Origin: Paraclostridium sordellii
GTDB lineage: Bacteria > Bacillota > Clostridia > Peptostreptococcales > Peptostreptococcaceae
NCBI RefSeq assembly: GCF_000953675.1
Contig: NZ_LN679998.1
Span: 2,294,002-2,358,001, forward strand
Direction of reading: 5' to 3'
DNA: 64,000 nucleotides
The notes under the pieces are model-generated. The model was not told where the DNA came from, made no database searches, and saw only the letters and a list, made by a program, of their open reading frames with translations. Shown here one piece after another: positions 34,331 through 42,893 of the stretch (position 1 is its first letter; each line of letters begins with the position of its first letter). The position numbers were made by a program, and so were the translations under genes.

Positions 34331-34510
34331 TTATAGAGCCCATTCTCCATCTTTTATATATATTCTTTTTGTATTACAACTTCTATCCATAACAAGTAAA
34401 CTATTATCTTCAATGTTGTTACTTAAAAGCATAAGGTCATTATCTCTGCAAAAATTTCTTGCAAGCTCAAGTGCATCTGATTCCATATTTAATTCTAATA
34501 ATCTTCCCAT
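34331..34510 (-). CDS. Small conserved-looking protein, 59 aa
   Basis: Not recognised. A complete short frame beginning MGRLLELNMESDALELARNF and ending RIYIKDGEWAL, with AAGGAG seven bases before the ATG and a hairpin terminator downstream. It is soluble, slightly acidic, and has two Cys (CRDNDLMLL and SCNTK). The pattern of a helix followed by strands (NSLLVMDRSCNTKRIYI) suggests a small folded alpha/beta protein. Confidence 0.7.
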   Translation of the reverse strand: MGRLLELNMESDALELARNFCRDNDLMLLSNNIEDNSLLVMDRSCNTKRIYIKDGEWAL

Positions 34511-34576
34511 TCTTTTTCTCTCCTTAAAACATAGTTAATTCTACTATAGTATATAATACCCTTTTTGAAAACTAAA

Positions 34577-34606
34577 AAATCACCAGATAGATCTATCTGG
34601 TGATTT
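34577..34606 (-). terminator. Terminator after the flavodoxin-like gene
   Basis: A 30-bp perfect palindrome with arms AAATCACCAGATAGA, followed by six T on the minus strand. Confidence 0.8.
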
Positions 34607-34644
34607 CCTAAGTATTATATTTATGTTTTAATTGTATTCTAAGT

Positions 34645-35058
34645 CTAATTAATAAAATCTTCAACTAAGTTGTTATTTAATACATCTGCAAATCCATAAA
34701 TTTTTTCATTATCATTTTTATCAAAATGTTCTTTAAATTCTAAAAGGTCTTTAAATTCTTTTGGTAAGCTTTGTCTTATTGAATCTATTTGATTTTCATC
34801 TTTATTTATAGTAAATACCCCTAATTTTTTAAATCTAAATTCCTCTATATTATTTTCTATAAATTTTCTTATTTCTTTAGAAACTTCTCCATTTACTAAG
34901 TTTATGCCTATTAATATATTTTCATATTTATCTAAATAAAAAGATGAATTATACTTAGTGTTTTTTACATCAACTTCTGAGTCTATCTTTTCTGCTAATG
35001 ATACTGCCAAATTTTTCGTTATTCCATTATTGCTTCCATATGCTATTAAAGTACACAT
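34645..35058 (-). CDS. Flavodoxin-like protein
   Basis: 137 residues. The start CTLIAYGSNNGITKNLAVSLAEKI fits the FMN phosphate-binding loop (T/S-x-x-x-G-x-T) of flavodoxin-domain proteins of the HemG/flavodoxin_5 type, and YENILIGINLVNGEVSKEIR matches the second strand-loop. It is a probable FMN-dependent electron carrier or quinone reductase; no partner is adjacent. ATG 35058 has GGAGGT upstream; five extra in-frame codons upstream overlap that site. Confidence 0.7.
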   Translation of the reverse strand: MCTLIAYGSNNGITKNLAVSLAEKIDSEVDVKNTKYNSSFYLDKYENILIGINLVNGEVSKEIRKFIENNIEEFRFKKLGVFTINKDENQIDSIRQSLPKEFKDLLEFKEHFDKNDNEKIYGFADVLNNNLVEDFIN

Positions 35059-35211
35059 AATTATTACCTCCAATAATATATAGTATGTATTATTTATTCA
35101 TTAAGTTCCTTATATGATATACTATATATTATTTTAATTGTTTATGCAACATTTTTATAAAATATATACACTATTTCATAATTTAAAAGACTTATGTGTT
35201 ATACTTTTTTA

Positions 35212-35247
35212 AAAAAGAGGTTATTACTTAAGTAATAACCTCTTTTT
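35212..35247 (-). terminator. Terminator of the cbiMNQO operon
   Basis: A 36-bp perfect palindrome with arms AAAAAGAGGTTATTACTT just downstream of the cbiO stop codon. Confidence 0.85.
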
Positions 35248-35269
35248 AATTTCTATTTTTATAATAATA

Positions 35270-36073
35270 TCATCTCAAATTATTAAAGTACTCATATAGT
35301 TCTTCTTCCTTTTTGAAAAGAGGAAGATTCATATTTTTATGTACTTTAACGAGCCAAGGAATATTTAGTCCTACTGCTTGTATAGTTTCGACTTCTTTAA
35401 ATACATCAATACAATTTCCTTCTATAACTATACTTCCCTTACTAAGAACATATATATAATCACATATTTCATATATCAAGTCCATATCATGACTAGATAT
35501 AACCACTTTGATACCTTCTTTACATAAATTTTTTAAAATTTTAACAATAGCTTTAGTGCTTTCTGGATCTAATCCTGCTGTTGGTTCATCTAATAGAACA
35601 ACTTTATTATTCATAGCTATTACTGATGCAATAGCAACTCTTTTCTTTTGTCCATAACTTAAAAAATGCACAGGCTTATCTATTAAATCTATAGAATTAA
35701 CCAACGTTAAAGCTTGTTTTACTCTTTCATTGATTTCACTTTCTTCTATCCCTAAATTTCTTAAAGAAAAAGCAACATCATCATATACCCTAGAATAAAA
35801 TATTTGTTTATCTGGGTCTTGAAAAACTATACTTACTTCTTTTCTTAAATTATTCAAATCTTTCTTTTTATAAGTTAACTCTTTACCTTTATAAAAGACT
35901 TGTCCTTGTGTAGGTTTTAATATACCCATTAAGTTCATAAATAAAGTAGACTTCCCACTTCCATTAGCCCCAATGATTCCAATCATATTCCCATTTGAGA
36001 AATCTAAATTCATATTATTTAAAGCCTTATTTTGTTTTTCATACTTATATGTTAAATTACTTGTCTTGAACAT
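35270..36073 (-). CDS. cbiO: Cobalt ECF transporter ATP-binding protein
   Basis: A 267-residue ABC ATPase with Walker A GANGSGKSTLFMN, Q-loop FQDPDKQIF, signature LSYGQKKRVAIASVIAMN and Walker B KVVLLDEPTAGLDP. The FQDPD(K/N)Q motif and LSYGQKKR signature are typical of energy-coupling-factor ATPases. It powers CbiMNQ-mediated Co2+ uptake. Last gene of the cbiMNQO operon, nine bases after cbiQ; single ATPase, so it would act as a homodimer. Confidence 0.93.
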   Translation of the reverse strand: MFKTSNLTYKYEKQNKALNNMNLDFSNGNMIGIIGANGSGKSTLFMNLMGILKPTQGQVFYKGKELTYKKKDLNNLRKEVSIVFQDPDKQIFYSRVYDDVAFSLRNLGIEESEINERVKQALTLVNSIDLIDKPVHFLSYGQKKRVAIASVIAMNNKVVLLDEPTAGLDPESTKAIVKILKNLCKEGIKVVISSHDMDLIYEICDYIYVLSKGSIVIEGNCIDVFKEVETIQAVGLNIPWLVKVHKNMNLPLFKKEEELYEYFNNLR

Positions 36074-36082
36074 GATTTTCTC

Positions 36083-36763
36083 CTATATATGAAATTTTCC
36101 ATTATAAAGCTTAATATCTAATGTTATACTCATATCTTCATATTTTTTCATCATTCTAAAAAATAAAACCTTTATAAGTAATGCAGTTGAATTATATGAA
36201 TTTTTTAAATTGATATATCCAAACTTTAACTGCTGAGATTTATATATATCTTTTACTTCTTCTAAAAATATAAATATAAACCTATATGTTAAGATCATTA
36301 GCTCTATTAATACATCTGGAAAATGTAATTTTTTAAATATAATTATCAATTGGTTAAATGGTGTTGTGAGTATTAAAAAATAAATAGATATAATACAACT
36401 AAGTGCTCTTAGTAATATATGCATAGTATTATCAATTGCAAATTTCGTAGTTCCTATATATAATCCTAATATTTTTATATTAAATACAAAATCTTTAGAT
36501 TCAAATGATATATTAATCAAATTAAGTATAGTTCCTATTAATAAAAAATATATAGGTATCTTCAAGCATTTTATGTATAGCTTTATATCCACTTTTGCTA
36601 AAAAAACAATCAAAATAGTCAAAATTAATATTATTAATAAATGCAAGCTTATACTATTTGTAAGTATAGAAACTGTCATAGATATAAATGCTACTATAAA
36701 TTTAAATATAGGGTTCACATCTTTTATAGAATTTGTATAAGCACATTTATCTATTTCTAGCAT
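36083..36763 (-). CDS. cbiQ: Cobalt ECF transporter transmembrane (T) component
   Basis: A 226-residue membrane protein with five or so helices. The N-terminus IDKCAYTNSIKDVNPIFKFI and the conserved loop LTYRFIFIFLEEVKDIYKSQ (coupling helix area, ARG-like motifs degenerate) match CbiQ. It couples CbiO to the substrate-binding CbiM/N. It overlaps cbiN by seven bases. Confidence 0.88.
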   Translation of the reverse strand: MLEIDKCAYTNSIKDVNPIFKFIVAFISMTVSILTNSISLHLLIILILTILIVFLAKVDIKLYIKCLKIPIYFLLIGTILNLINISFESKDFVFNIKILGLYIGTTKFAIDNTMHILLRALSCIISIYFLILTTPFNQLIIIFKKLHFPDVLIELMILTYRFIFIFLEEVKDIYKSQQLKFGYINLKNSYNSTALLIKVLFFRMMKKYEDMSITLDIKLYNGKFHI

Positions 36764-37062
36764 TTACTCTTTTTTCCTTTTTTAACACCTAAGTAATAAC
36801 CTATGAACCCAGCTCCTATAGCAGCTTGAGTAGAAAATAGCAAACTTTCGATTTCTCCACTTGGTGGTTCGTATAAGCTACTAAACCATGGTTCATAATG
36901 TGGGCTTATTTCACTTATTAAACCTTCAGCTTCTCCATCAGCTCCACCATACTCTGCAGTAGCATTTAATATTAAAGGAGTTATTATAAGTATTACTGTT
37001 AAAATTAATAGTAGTAAATTTTTATTTCTAACTTTAGTTTTGGCTTTCGAATTTAAACTCAT
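36757..37062 (-). CDS. cbiN: Cobalt transport protein CbiN
   Basis: A 101-residue protein with two membrane helices ([17 protein letters not shown] and the C-terminal [19 protein letters not shown]) flanking the conserved loop [40 protein letters not shown], diagnostic of CbiN (written here as one stretch only up to the GGADGEAE core). CbiN helps load Co2+ into CbiM. ATG 37062 has AAGGAG nine bases upstream, giving a 29-base overlap with cbiM; earlier in-frame ATGs at 37083 and 37080 are less well placed. Confidence 0.9.
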   Translation of the reverse strand: MSLNSKAKTKVRNKNLLLLILTVILIITPLILNATAEYGGADGEAEGLISEISPHYEPWFSSLYEPPSGEIESLLFSTQAAIGAGFIGYYLGVKKGKKSKC

Positions 37063-37774
37063 CTTCTTCCACTCCTTCATCATTTTGTGTTATTAGATTA
37101 TATACTAGGTTAGTTAGTAAACCTTCAGCTATTGCTATTGGTATTTGAGTCATAAAGAATACTCCTAAGAACTTGATTAAAGACCCCATGATTCCACCTG
37201 CCGGATCTGGAAATGCTAGTGCTAACTGAGTAGCTGTTACAGTGTATGTAGCTAAATCACCTAATGCTGCTGCTAAAAATATACACACTCCCATATTCAT
37301 ATTTCTTTTTCTACAAAACTTAAATATTAAATATGATACTATAGGTCCAACTATTGCCATTGAAAAAGCATTAGCTCCTAGTGTTGTAAGCCCTCCATGA
37401 GCTAATAATATAGCTTGGAATAATAAAGCTATAGTTCCTATTACAGCCATAACTGCTGGGCCAAATAATATAGCTCCTAAACCTACTCCTGTAGGATGTG
37501 AACAGCTTCCTGTTAATGATGGTATTTTTAGAGCTGATAATACAAATACAAATGCTCCTGCTAAAGCTAATAATACCTTTTTTTTAGGATCTTTTTTCAC
37601 TATGGTATTTATTGATTTTAATCCATATATAAAAAATGGAATAAATACGACGGTCCAAAATATTGACCATTTTACTGGTAAGTAACCTTCCATGATATGC
37701 ATAGCACTTGAAGTCATAGGATTTAAAATTACTAATAGTACACCTGCTACTATTGATAGTGGTAAAAATTTCAT
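37034..37774 (-). CDS. cbiM: Cobalt ECF transporter substrate-binding (S) component
   Basis: A 246-residue membrane protein with a cleavable signal-like N-terminus ending at [12 protein letters not shown]; the mature His at position 2 of MHIMEG is the metal ligand in CbiM/NikM proteins. Further motifs are [19 protein letters not shown] and [20 protein letters not shown]. It binds Co2+ (Ni2+ in close relatives). First gene of cbiMNQO, behind a cobalamin riboswitch, which identifies cobalt as the substrate. Confidence 0.94.
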   Translation of the reverse strand: MKFLPLSIVAGVLLVILNPMTSSAMHIMEGYLPVKWSIFWTVVFIPFFIYGLKSINTIVKKDPKKKVLLALAGAFVFVLSALKIPSLTGSCSHPTGVGLGAILFGPAVMAVIGTIALLFQAILLAHGGLTTLGANAFSMAIVGPIVSYLIFKFCRKRNMNMGVCIFLAAALGDLATYTVTATQLALAFPDPAGGIMGSLIKFLGVFFMTQIPIAIAEGLLTNLVYNLITQNDEGVEEDEFKFESQN

Positions 37775-37867
37775 GTTAATACCTCTCTTTTCAATTTATT
37801 AAATTTTTATCAATTTTTGTGATAAATTAATAAAAAGCTATTAGGTGTATATAGAAAAATTTATTTA

Positions 37868-37902
37868 CATAAAAAAATCCTAATCGTTAGATTAGGGTTT
37901 TA
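37868..37902 (-). terminator. Expression-platform terminator of the cobalamin riboswitch
   Basis: CCTAATC/GATTAGG stem (37879-37885 with 37890-37896), loop GTTA, followed on the minus strand by seven T. It lies between the riboswitch aptamer and cbiM and should stop transcription when B12 is bound. Confidence 0.75.
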
Positions 37903-37984
37903 ATGACATATTAAATAATACTTACACTTGTACTAAGTCAAGATATTATTTTATCAATTATTTTCCTTCACCCCGAAGAAACTA

Positions 37985-38140
37985 ACTTAATATATTATAG
38001 GCAGGTCTCCTGGCTTAACTTCACTTTACTCCTTTCCCTTCCCGTAATAATTATCACAGTGGTATTTGAAAGTTTCATCCGTTTTACAGTAGCGGGGGCT
38101 GCAGAGGAATTACACCTCTTTCCCTATTAATTTTATCTAT
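37985..38140 (-). ncRNA. Cobalamin (AdoCbl) riboswitch upstream of cbiMNQO
   Basis: The minus strand holds the B12 box AGCCAGGAGACCTGCC (38016-38001) and the upstream conserved ACCACTGTG (38063-38055), with the paired GGGAAGGGAAAGGAG segment between. Further 5' is CTGCAGCCCCCGCTACTG. These are the core sequences of class-I cobalamin riboswitches. Together with the terminator at 37868-37902 it should repress cobalt import when adenosylcobalamin is plentiful. The stretch 37903-37984 can form an alternative stem (AAATAATA-CTT with AAG-TATTATTT). Confidence 0.93.
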
Positions 38141-38240
38141 AAAAACCTACAATATTTTTATTCAATTTATCACATGTATATATAATACTATAAATAGTTC
38201 TAAATTCCTCTATTATTTTTAAATTTTTATTTTAAATTTT

Positions 38241-39101
38241 TTATACGTCATAAATATGTTGATGAAAGTGTTCATGTTCACCTGTAAATCCATCATCATG
38301 CACATGGTCATGACCTACTCCATTTACATGATGGTGACTATGCATAAATGAAACTTGAAGTTTATTATTTATTGGATTTTTTCCTACATATGCATTTACT
38401 CCAAATATTTCTTTTAACATGTTTGCAGTTATAACTTCATCTATACATCCACAACATTTTATTTTTCCTTCTTTCATTACAATTAAATAATCACAATACA
38501 TTGCTGCAATATTCATATCATGAATAGCTGCTAATGTGGTTATTTTTAGGCTTTTAACTAAATCCATAAGTTGTATTTGATAACCTATATCCAGGTGATT
38601 GGTTGGTTCATCTAGTATTAAAAAATCAGTATCTTGAACTAACGCTCTAGCAATTAAAGTTCTTTGCTTTTCTCCTCCTGATAATTTTGAAAAACTTCTA
38701 TCGCTATAATTATCAAGTCCAACTCTTTTTAACATATTATTTACCATATCAATATCTTTTTTAGAATAATCTTCAAAAACAGATTTATAAGGATATCGTC
38801 CCATCTTTACAATTTGCTCAACTGTAAAATCAAATTGAGAATTTGTTTCTTGTGCAAGTACTGCAATTTCTTTTGCACAATCTTTATCTTTCATATCTGA
38901 TAAATTTTTATTATCAAGTATAATCGATCCACTATTTGGTTTATATAACCTATATATATTTTTTAGTATAGTAGATTTTCCTGATCCATTAGGTCCTATA
39001 ATTCCTACAAATGACCCTTTTGGTATTTCAAAAGATATATCTCTTAGAATTTCTTTTTTTTCTATACTAAAATTTAAATTTTTCACTTGTAATTTAAACA
39101 T
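38241..39101 (-). CDS. FecE-type ABC ATPase with His-rich C-terminal tail
   Basis: 286 residues. Walker A GPNGSGKSTILKNI, signature LSGGEKQRTLIARALVQD, Walker B DFLILDEPTNHLDIGYQ. After the normal end of the family (about residue 250) follows a tail with about 14 His: FMHSHHHVNGVGHDHVHDDG and EHEHFHQHIYD. Such tails bind Ni, Zn or Co in metal chaperones and are unusual on an importer ATPase. It works with the permease (one-base overlap) and the binding protein upstream. The cbiMNQO operon with its B12 riboswitch follows 110 bases downstream, so a role in cobalt or corrinoid uptake is plausible. Confidence 0.87.
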   Translation of the reverse strand: MFKLQVKNLNFSIEKKEILRDISFEIPKGSFVGIIGPNGSGKSTILKNIYRLYKPNSGSIILDNKNLSDMKDKDCAKEIAVLAQETNSQFDFTVEQIVKMGRYPYKSVFEDYSKKDIDMVNNMLKRVGLDNYSDRSFSKLSGGEKQRTLIARALVQDTDFLILDEPTNHLDIGYQIQLMDLVKSLKITTLAAIHDMNIAAMYCDYLIVMKEGKIKCCGCIDEVITANMLKEIFGVNAYVGKNPINNKLQVSFMHSHHHVNGVGHDHVHDDGFTGEHEHFHQHIYDV

Positions 39102-40183
39102 TAATCACGCCCTCCAAATGAATAATTTTTCTTAGAAATTAAATATAAGAAGAATGGGCCACCTATTAAAGATGTTATTATTCCTATTGGTATTTCTACT
39201 GGAGGGAATAATCCTCTTGCTAAAACATCTGAACATATTAAAAATATTGCACCTATAAAACTTGATAATACAATTAGTTTTTTATGATCACTTCCAGCTA
39301 TAGTTCTACAAATATGAGGAACTACTAATCCTATAAAGCCTATAGCCCCTGTTATTGCAACTAATGTAGATGTTAAAAGAGTTGCAAGTATTAAAATGGT
39401 AGTTTTTATAAGTTTTACATTTATACCAAGTATAATGGCACTATCGTCTCCGAGTAATAGTATATCTAAAGACTTTGACATAAAAAAACTGATAATTATT
39501 ACTATAGCTAAAACTATAAATGGAAGTAATAATACATCCCATTTTGCCCCTCCTAAACTTCCTACAGTCCAAAATAGTGCACTTTTAGCTTGATTTGAAT
39601 TTTCTGCTGAATATATAAGTAAATTAGTTAATGCTGAAAATATTGTTGATATAGCCATTCCAGTAAGAACTAGTCTTGTTGTAGATGTAGTCTTTCCCAT
39701 TTGTGTCCCAATTCCAAATACTAAAACTCCTGATAATATAGATCCTACAAACGCACCACTAGTTATGCTATTTATACCTATACTTGAAGCTCCTCCTAAA
39801 ACAATAACTGCGACAGCTCCACAAGATGCTCCTGATGAAATTCCCAGTATATAAGGTTCTGCAATTGGATTTTTAGTTACACATTGCATCAAAACTCCAC
39901 ATATTGCAAGTCCTGCTCCACATATCGCCCCTAATATTACTCTTGGAAATCTTATTTCCCAGATTATATTTTGGGTCATAACTTCTCCTACACCATTAAA
40001 TGCTATTCCATTTGTTAATTTATTTAAAATTACCTTATAAACTTCTCCTGGTTCTATATATGTACTTCCTACTGCTATCGCTCCAACTATCGTGCCTGCT
40101 AATATTATAATTAAAACTATAACCCAAAATAAGAAACCTTTCTTTTTAGAAAGGCTTCTTGAGTTTTCTTGATAAGCTTGCAT
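39101..40183 (-). CDS. FecCD-type ABC transporter permease
   Basis: 360 residues with about ten membrane helices; IIWEIRFPRVILGAICGAGL, NPIAEPYILGISSGASCGAV and GAIGFIGLVVPHICRTIAGS are family hallmarks. It imports a metal chelate, likely a corrinoid, heme or siderophore, with the adjacent lipoprotein and ATPase. Start overlaps the stop of the binding-protein gene (shared base at 40183), showing tight coupling. Confidence 0.9.
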   Translation of the reverse strand: MQAYQENSRSLSKKKGFLFWVIVLIIILAGTIVGAIAVGSTYIEPGEVYKVILNKLTNGIAFNGVGEVMTQNIIWEIRFPRVILGAICGAGLAICGVLMQCVTKNPIAEPYILGISSGASCGAVAVIVLGGASSIGINSITSGAFVGSILSGVLVFGIGTQMGKTTSTTRLVLTGMAISTIFSALTNLLIYSAENSNQAKSALFWTVGSLGGAKWDVLLLPFIVLAIVIIISFFMSKSLDILLLGDDSAIILGINVKLIKTTILILATLLTSTLVAITGAIGFIGLVVPHICRTIAGSDHKKLIVLSSFIGAIFLICSDVLARGLFPPVEIPIGIITSLIGGPFFLYLISKKNYSFGGRD

Positions 40184-41211
40184 TATTTATTATCTCCATA
40201 AAAATATCCATGCATTTCCTCTATAACCATAGGATTTCTTACTCCTGGAGATAAATCAGCTAGTTTAACTACATATATTTTATTATTTTTTATTGCAGAA
40301 ACATCTTTAAGCGCTGGATGAGATTTTAAATAATCAATCTTTTCCTGAGCTGGTTGCCCTGCTAAGAAATCAGTAACTAATATAACATCTGGATTATTCT
40401 TCACTACACTTTCCCAAGAAACATTTATATATGGTTTTTTAGCATCCTTTCCAAATACATTGTTTCCTCCAGCTATTTCAATTAAATTATTAGCTAGTCC
40501 ACTTCCAACTACCATAGCATCCTTTTCCCCAGAATCATAAACCATCATTTTAACTCTATCTTCTGGTTTTACATTTCCAACTTTATCTTGAACAACCTTT
40601 ATATCACTTTTCATTTTGTCTATAACTTCCTTAGATTTATCTTGTACTCCAAATATTTTTCCCAATTGCGTAAAGTCTTCATACACTGTTTCAACTGTAG
40701 CATCTGGTGCATAAGATTTTGCCATAAAAGGAGCTACTCCTTTATCTATAAGTTCTTTTGGAGATCCAGTTGTTTGATCATTTATAGATGAATCCCATCC
40801 ACTTACAAAATCAGCTCCTGTTGCTACAAATGCCTCTTTTGATATAGAATGTCCTTCTCCAACTTTTAAAACTGGTATTTTATCATATGCTTCTTTGAAT
40901 TGTGGTAATATAGGATTATCTAAAAGAGCTGTTCCAACCATTTTATCACCTAGATCTAATGCTAGTAACATCTCTGTCATAAATTGAGATAATGTTACTG
41001 CTTTTTGCTTTGGAGCATTTACAGATACATTATAATCTTGAGCTCCATCTGAGTAAACGTATTCCACCTTCTCAAAATTACTAGATTCAACCTTCGTATC
41101 AGATGCTTTAGCTTCTTCTTTTTTATTGTTCGAACATCCTACAACACTAAGTGTAATCCCTGCTATAGCCATTAATGCTACAAACTTTTTTAAACTTTTA
41201 CTTTTTATCAT
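40183..41211 (-). CDS. Metal-chelate-binding lipoprotein of the FecCD-type importer
   Basis: 342 residues. Signal peptide with lipobox ITLSVVGC, then a class III periplasmic-binding fold (KAVTLSQFMTEMLLALDLGD, TGADFVSGWDSSINDQTTGS, NPDVILVTDFLAGQPAQEKI). The ligand is probably a metal chelate; the exact substrate cannot be read. ATG 41211 has GGGGGA upstream; a longer in-frame start at 41226 overlaps that site. First gene of the operon, after a leader with a hairpin. Confidence 0.88.
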   Translation of the reverse strand: MIKSKSLKKFVALMAIAGITLSVVGCSNNKKEEAKASDTKVESSNFEKVEYVYSDGAQDYNVSVNAPKQKAVTLSQFMTEMLLALDLGDKMVGTALLDNPILPQFKEAYDKIPVLKVGEGHSISKEAFVATGADFVSGWDSSINDQTTGSPKELIDKGVAPFMAKSYAPDATVETVYEDFTQLGKIFGVQDKSKEVIDKMKSDIKVVQDKVGNVKPEDRVKMMVYDSGEKDAMVVGSGLANNLIEIAGGNNVFGKDAKKPYINVSWESVVKNNPDVILVTDFLAGQPAQEKIDYLKSHPALKDVSAIKNNKIYVVKLADLSPGVRNPMVIEEMHGYFYGDNK

Positions 41212-41677
41212 TTTATTTTCCCCCATATTTTTCCTATGTTTAGTTTACTATAACATTAAAAAAAATTAAAGCCATAAAGTTTTAATTAACAGCATATAAA
41301 ATATACCTTATTTAAATTAAACCTTCATGGCTAATATTTTCATTTAATATTAATTTTTGGATTATTCATAAAAATGATTATGTTGATTATAGTATTTGTA
41401 TATTGATATATAACATTCCTTGTATATGTAAATCTTAAATCATTTTAAAAATAAATTTTCATATCTAAATCAAGCTATTTCAATAACTATTCTTTGAACG
41501 ATTTTATAGTATTATATTGCAAGAAAATAGTAAATACATTAAATAATTTTCAGAAAATTAAATTTATTTTATAATTATATATATTGTTCTATATATTTTT
41601 CTTTTTTTATAAAATTTTATTATTTACGACTTTTTCATAATATATATATTAAATTATAATTTATATTGTATTTTAAA
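41212..41677 (-). promoter_or_regulatory. Leader region with long hairpin before the importer operon
   Basis: About 466 AT-rich bases without a gene. On the minus strand AGCCATGAAGGTTTAAT and ATTAAAACTTTATGGCT (41332-41316 with 41286-41270) form a 17-bp stem with one mismatch and one wobble, then TTAATTTTTTTT: an intrinsic terminator. It may end the gene at 41678 or act as an attenuator of the importer operon about 45 bases downstream. Nothing else was recognised. Confidence 0.5.
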
Positions 41678-42715
41678 TTATATATTATCTTTTATTTTAT
41701 AATTAATCATTTTATCGTATTCTTGATGTCCAAATACACTATTTAATATATAATCTTTATCATCTATACAATTCGATTTGTATAGATATCTTTTTGAATA
41801 TGACTCCAAATCTTTATCACATTGTCTGGATCTACTCCAGGTATTTCCTAAATCATTAGACTCACATGTATATAAATAATTATATTCTCCCCACTGGATA
41901 TAACTAGTATCTTTGTAGTTAATCAAATGTGGAAATAAACACATTATATCTGTTTTTATAGTTTCTGTATAAGTTTGATAAAAAGTATTACCTTTTAATT
42001 CTCCCTTTATATATCTACAGTGATACTTACCATCTGATTCTTCTGAAAAAACTATATTAAAACATCCAGCGTTATCCTTTATAACTGATAGATATATCTT
42101 AGTTTTTTTAGTATTTGTTATTTTAATTGGTTCACTCCATGTGTCTTTAGACTCTAATTTGGAAACGAATAATTCTTCGTAACCATTTATACATTTAAAG
42201 TAAAATAAAATAGGTATACTTCCTTCCCATAAGACTTCAAAGTTACTAATTATATTATAATAGCTAAAATCAATTTTATTTTTTATAACTAAATTATCCT
42301 CTTTATTTATATGAATTAATTCACACTTAAAAGGCTCATCTTTATTTATTAAGTAGTAAATAATATGAGTTTCTTTTTTCAGATATTTTATATATGGAAA
42401 TTTTATGCATGAAATTTCATTATCGTATTTAAGAATTAATTCCTTATTAAGTATAATGCTTTCACTATTTTTTTCATCTATATATATGTTCCACAAAAAT
42501 CCACTTTTATCATTTAAAATTCCGTAAATTTCATCATAATTATTTATATCTGCATAAAAATCTACAAATGAATAAATACCATCTATAATTTTTATACTAT
42601 ATCTGTCATTTAAATTCTTTTTTATTCTTTTTAAAACTATACCATCTATAAAACAAAATATATTTAAATCTTCATTAGAACTTTTAATAAGTATATCTGT
42701 ATCATTAAAAATCAT
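41678..42715 (-). CDS. Hypothetical protein with propeller-like repeats
   Basis: Not firmly recognised. 345 residues, no signal peptide, dominated by beta-strand pattern with recurring blade-like stretches (GSIPILFYFKCINGYEELFV, DNAGCFNIVFSEESDGKYHC and a sialidase-type box SNDLGNTWSRSRQ), suggesting a six- or seven-bladed propeller. ATG 42715 has GGGAGGGG upstream. It is divergent from the Cys-repeat gene and lies near csp genes, so a spore-associated role is possible but inferred from context only. Confidence 0.6.
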   Translation of the reverse strand: MIFNDTDILIKSSNEDLNIFCFIDGIVLKRIKKNLNDRYSIKIIDGIYSFVDFYADINNYDEIYGILNDKSGFLWNIYIDEKNSESIILNKELILKYDNEISCIKFPYIKYLKKETHIIYYLINKDEPFKCELIHINKEDNLVIKNKIDFSYYNIISNFEVLWEGSIPILFYFKCINGYEELFVSKLESKDTWSEPIKITNTKKTKIYLSVIKDNAGCFNIVFSEESDGKYHCRYIKGELKGNTFYQTYTETIKTDIMCLFPHLINYKDTSYIQWGEYNYLYTCESNDLGNTWSRSRQCDKDLESYSKRYLYKSNCIDDKDYILNSVFGHQEYDKMINYKIKDNI

Positions 42716-42893
42716 TGAATCCCCTCCCATTCAATATTATTGAACTTCGATTCATTTTAAATACTTTAATTTATTCATATTTTAGACAAAATTTACTTTT
42801 AGAAAGTAACATATCTATTATTAAATCATATAATCTATTAAAGAGAAAAACAAAGCCTTCTCTTTAATAAATTTATATGAAAGGATATGTAGC

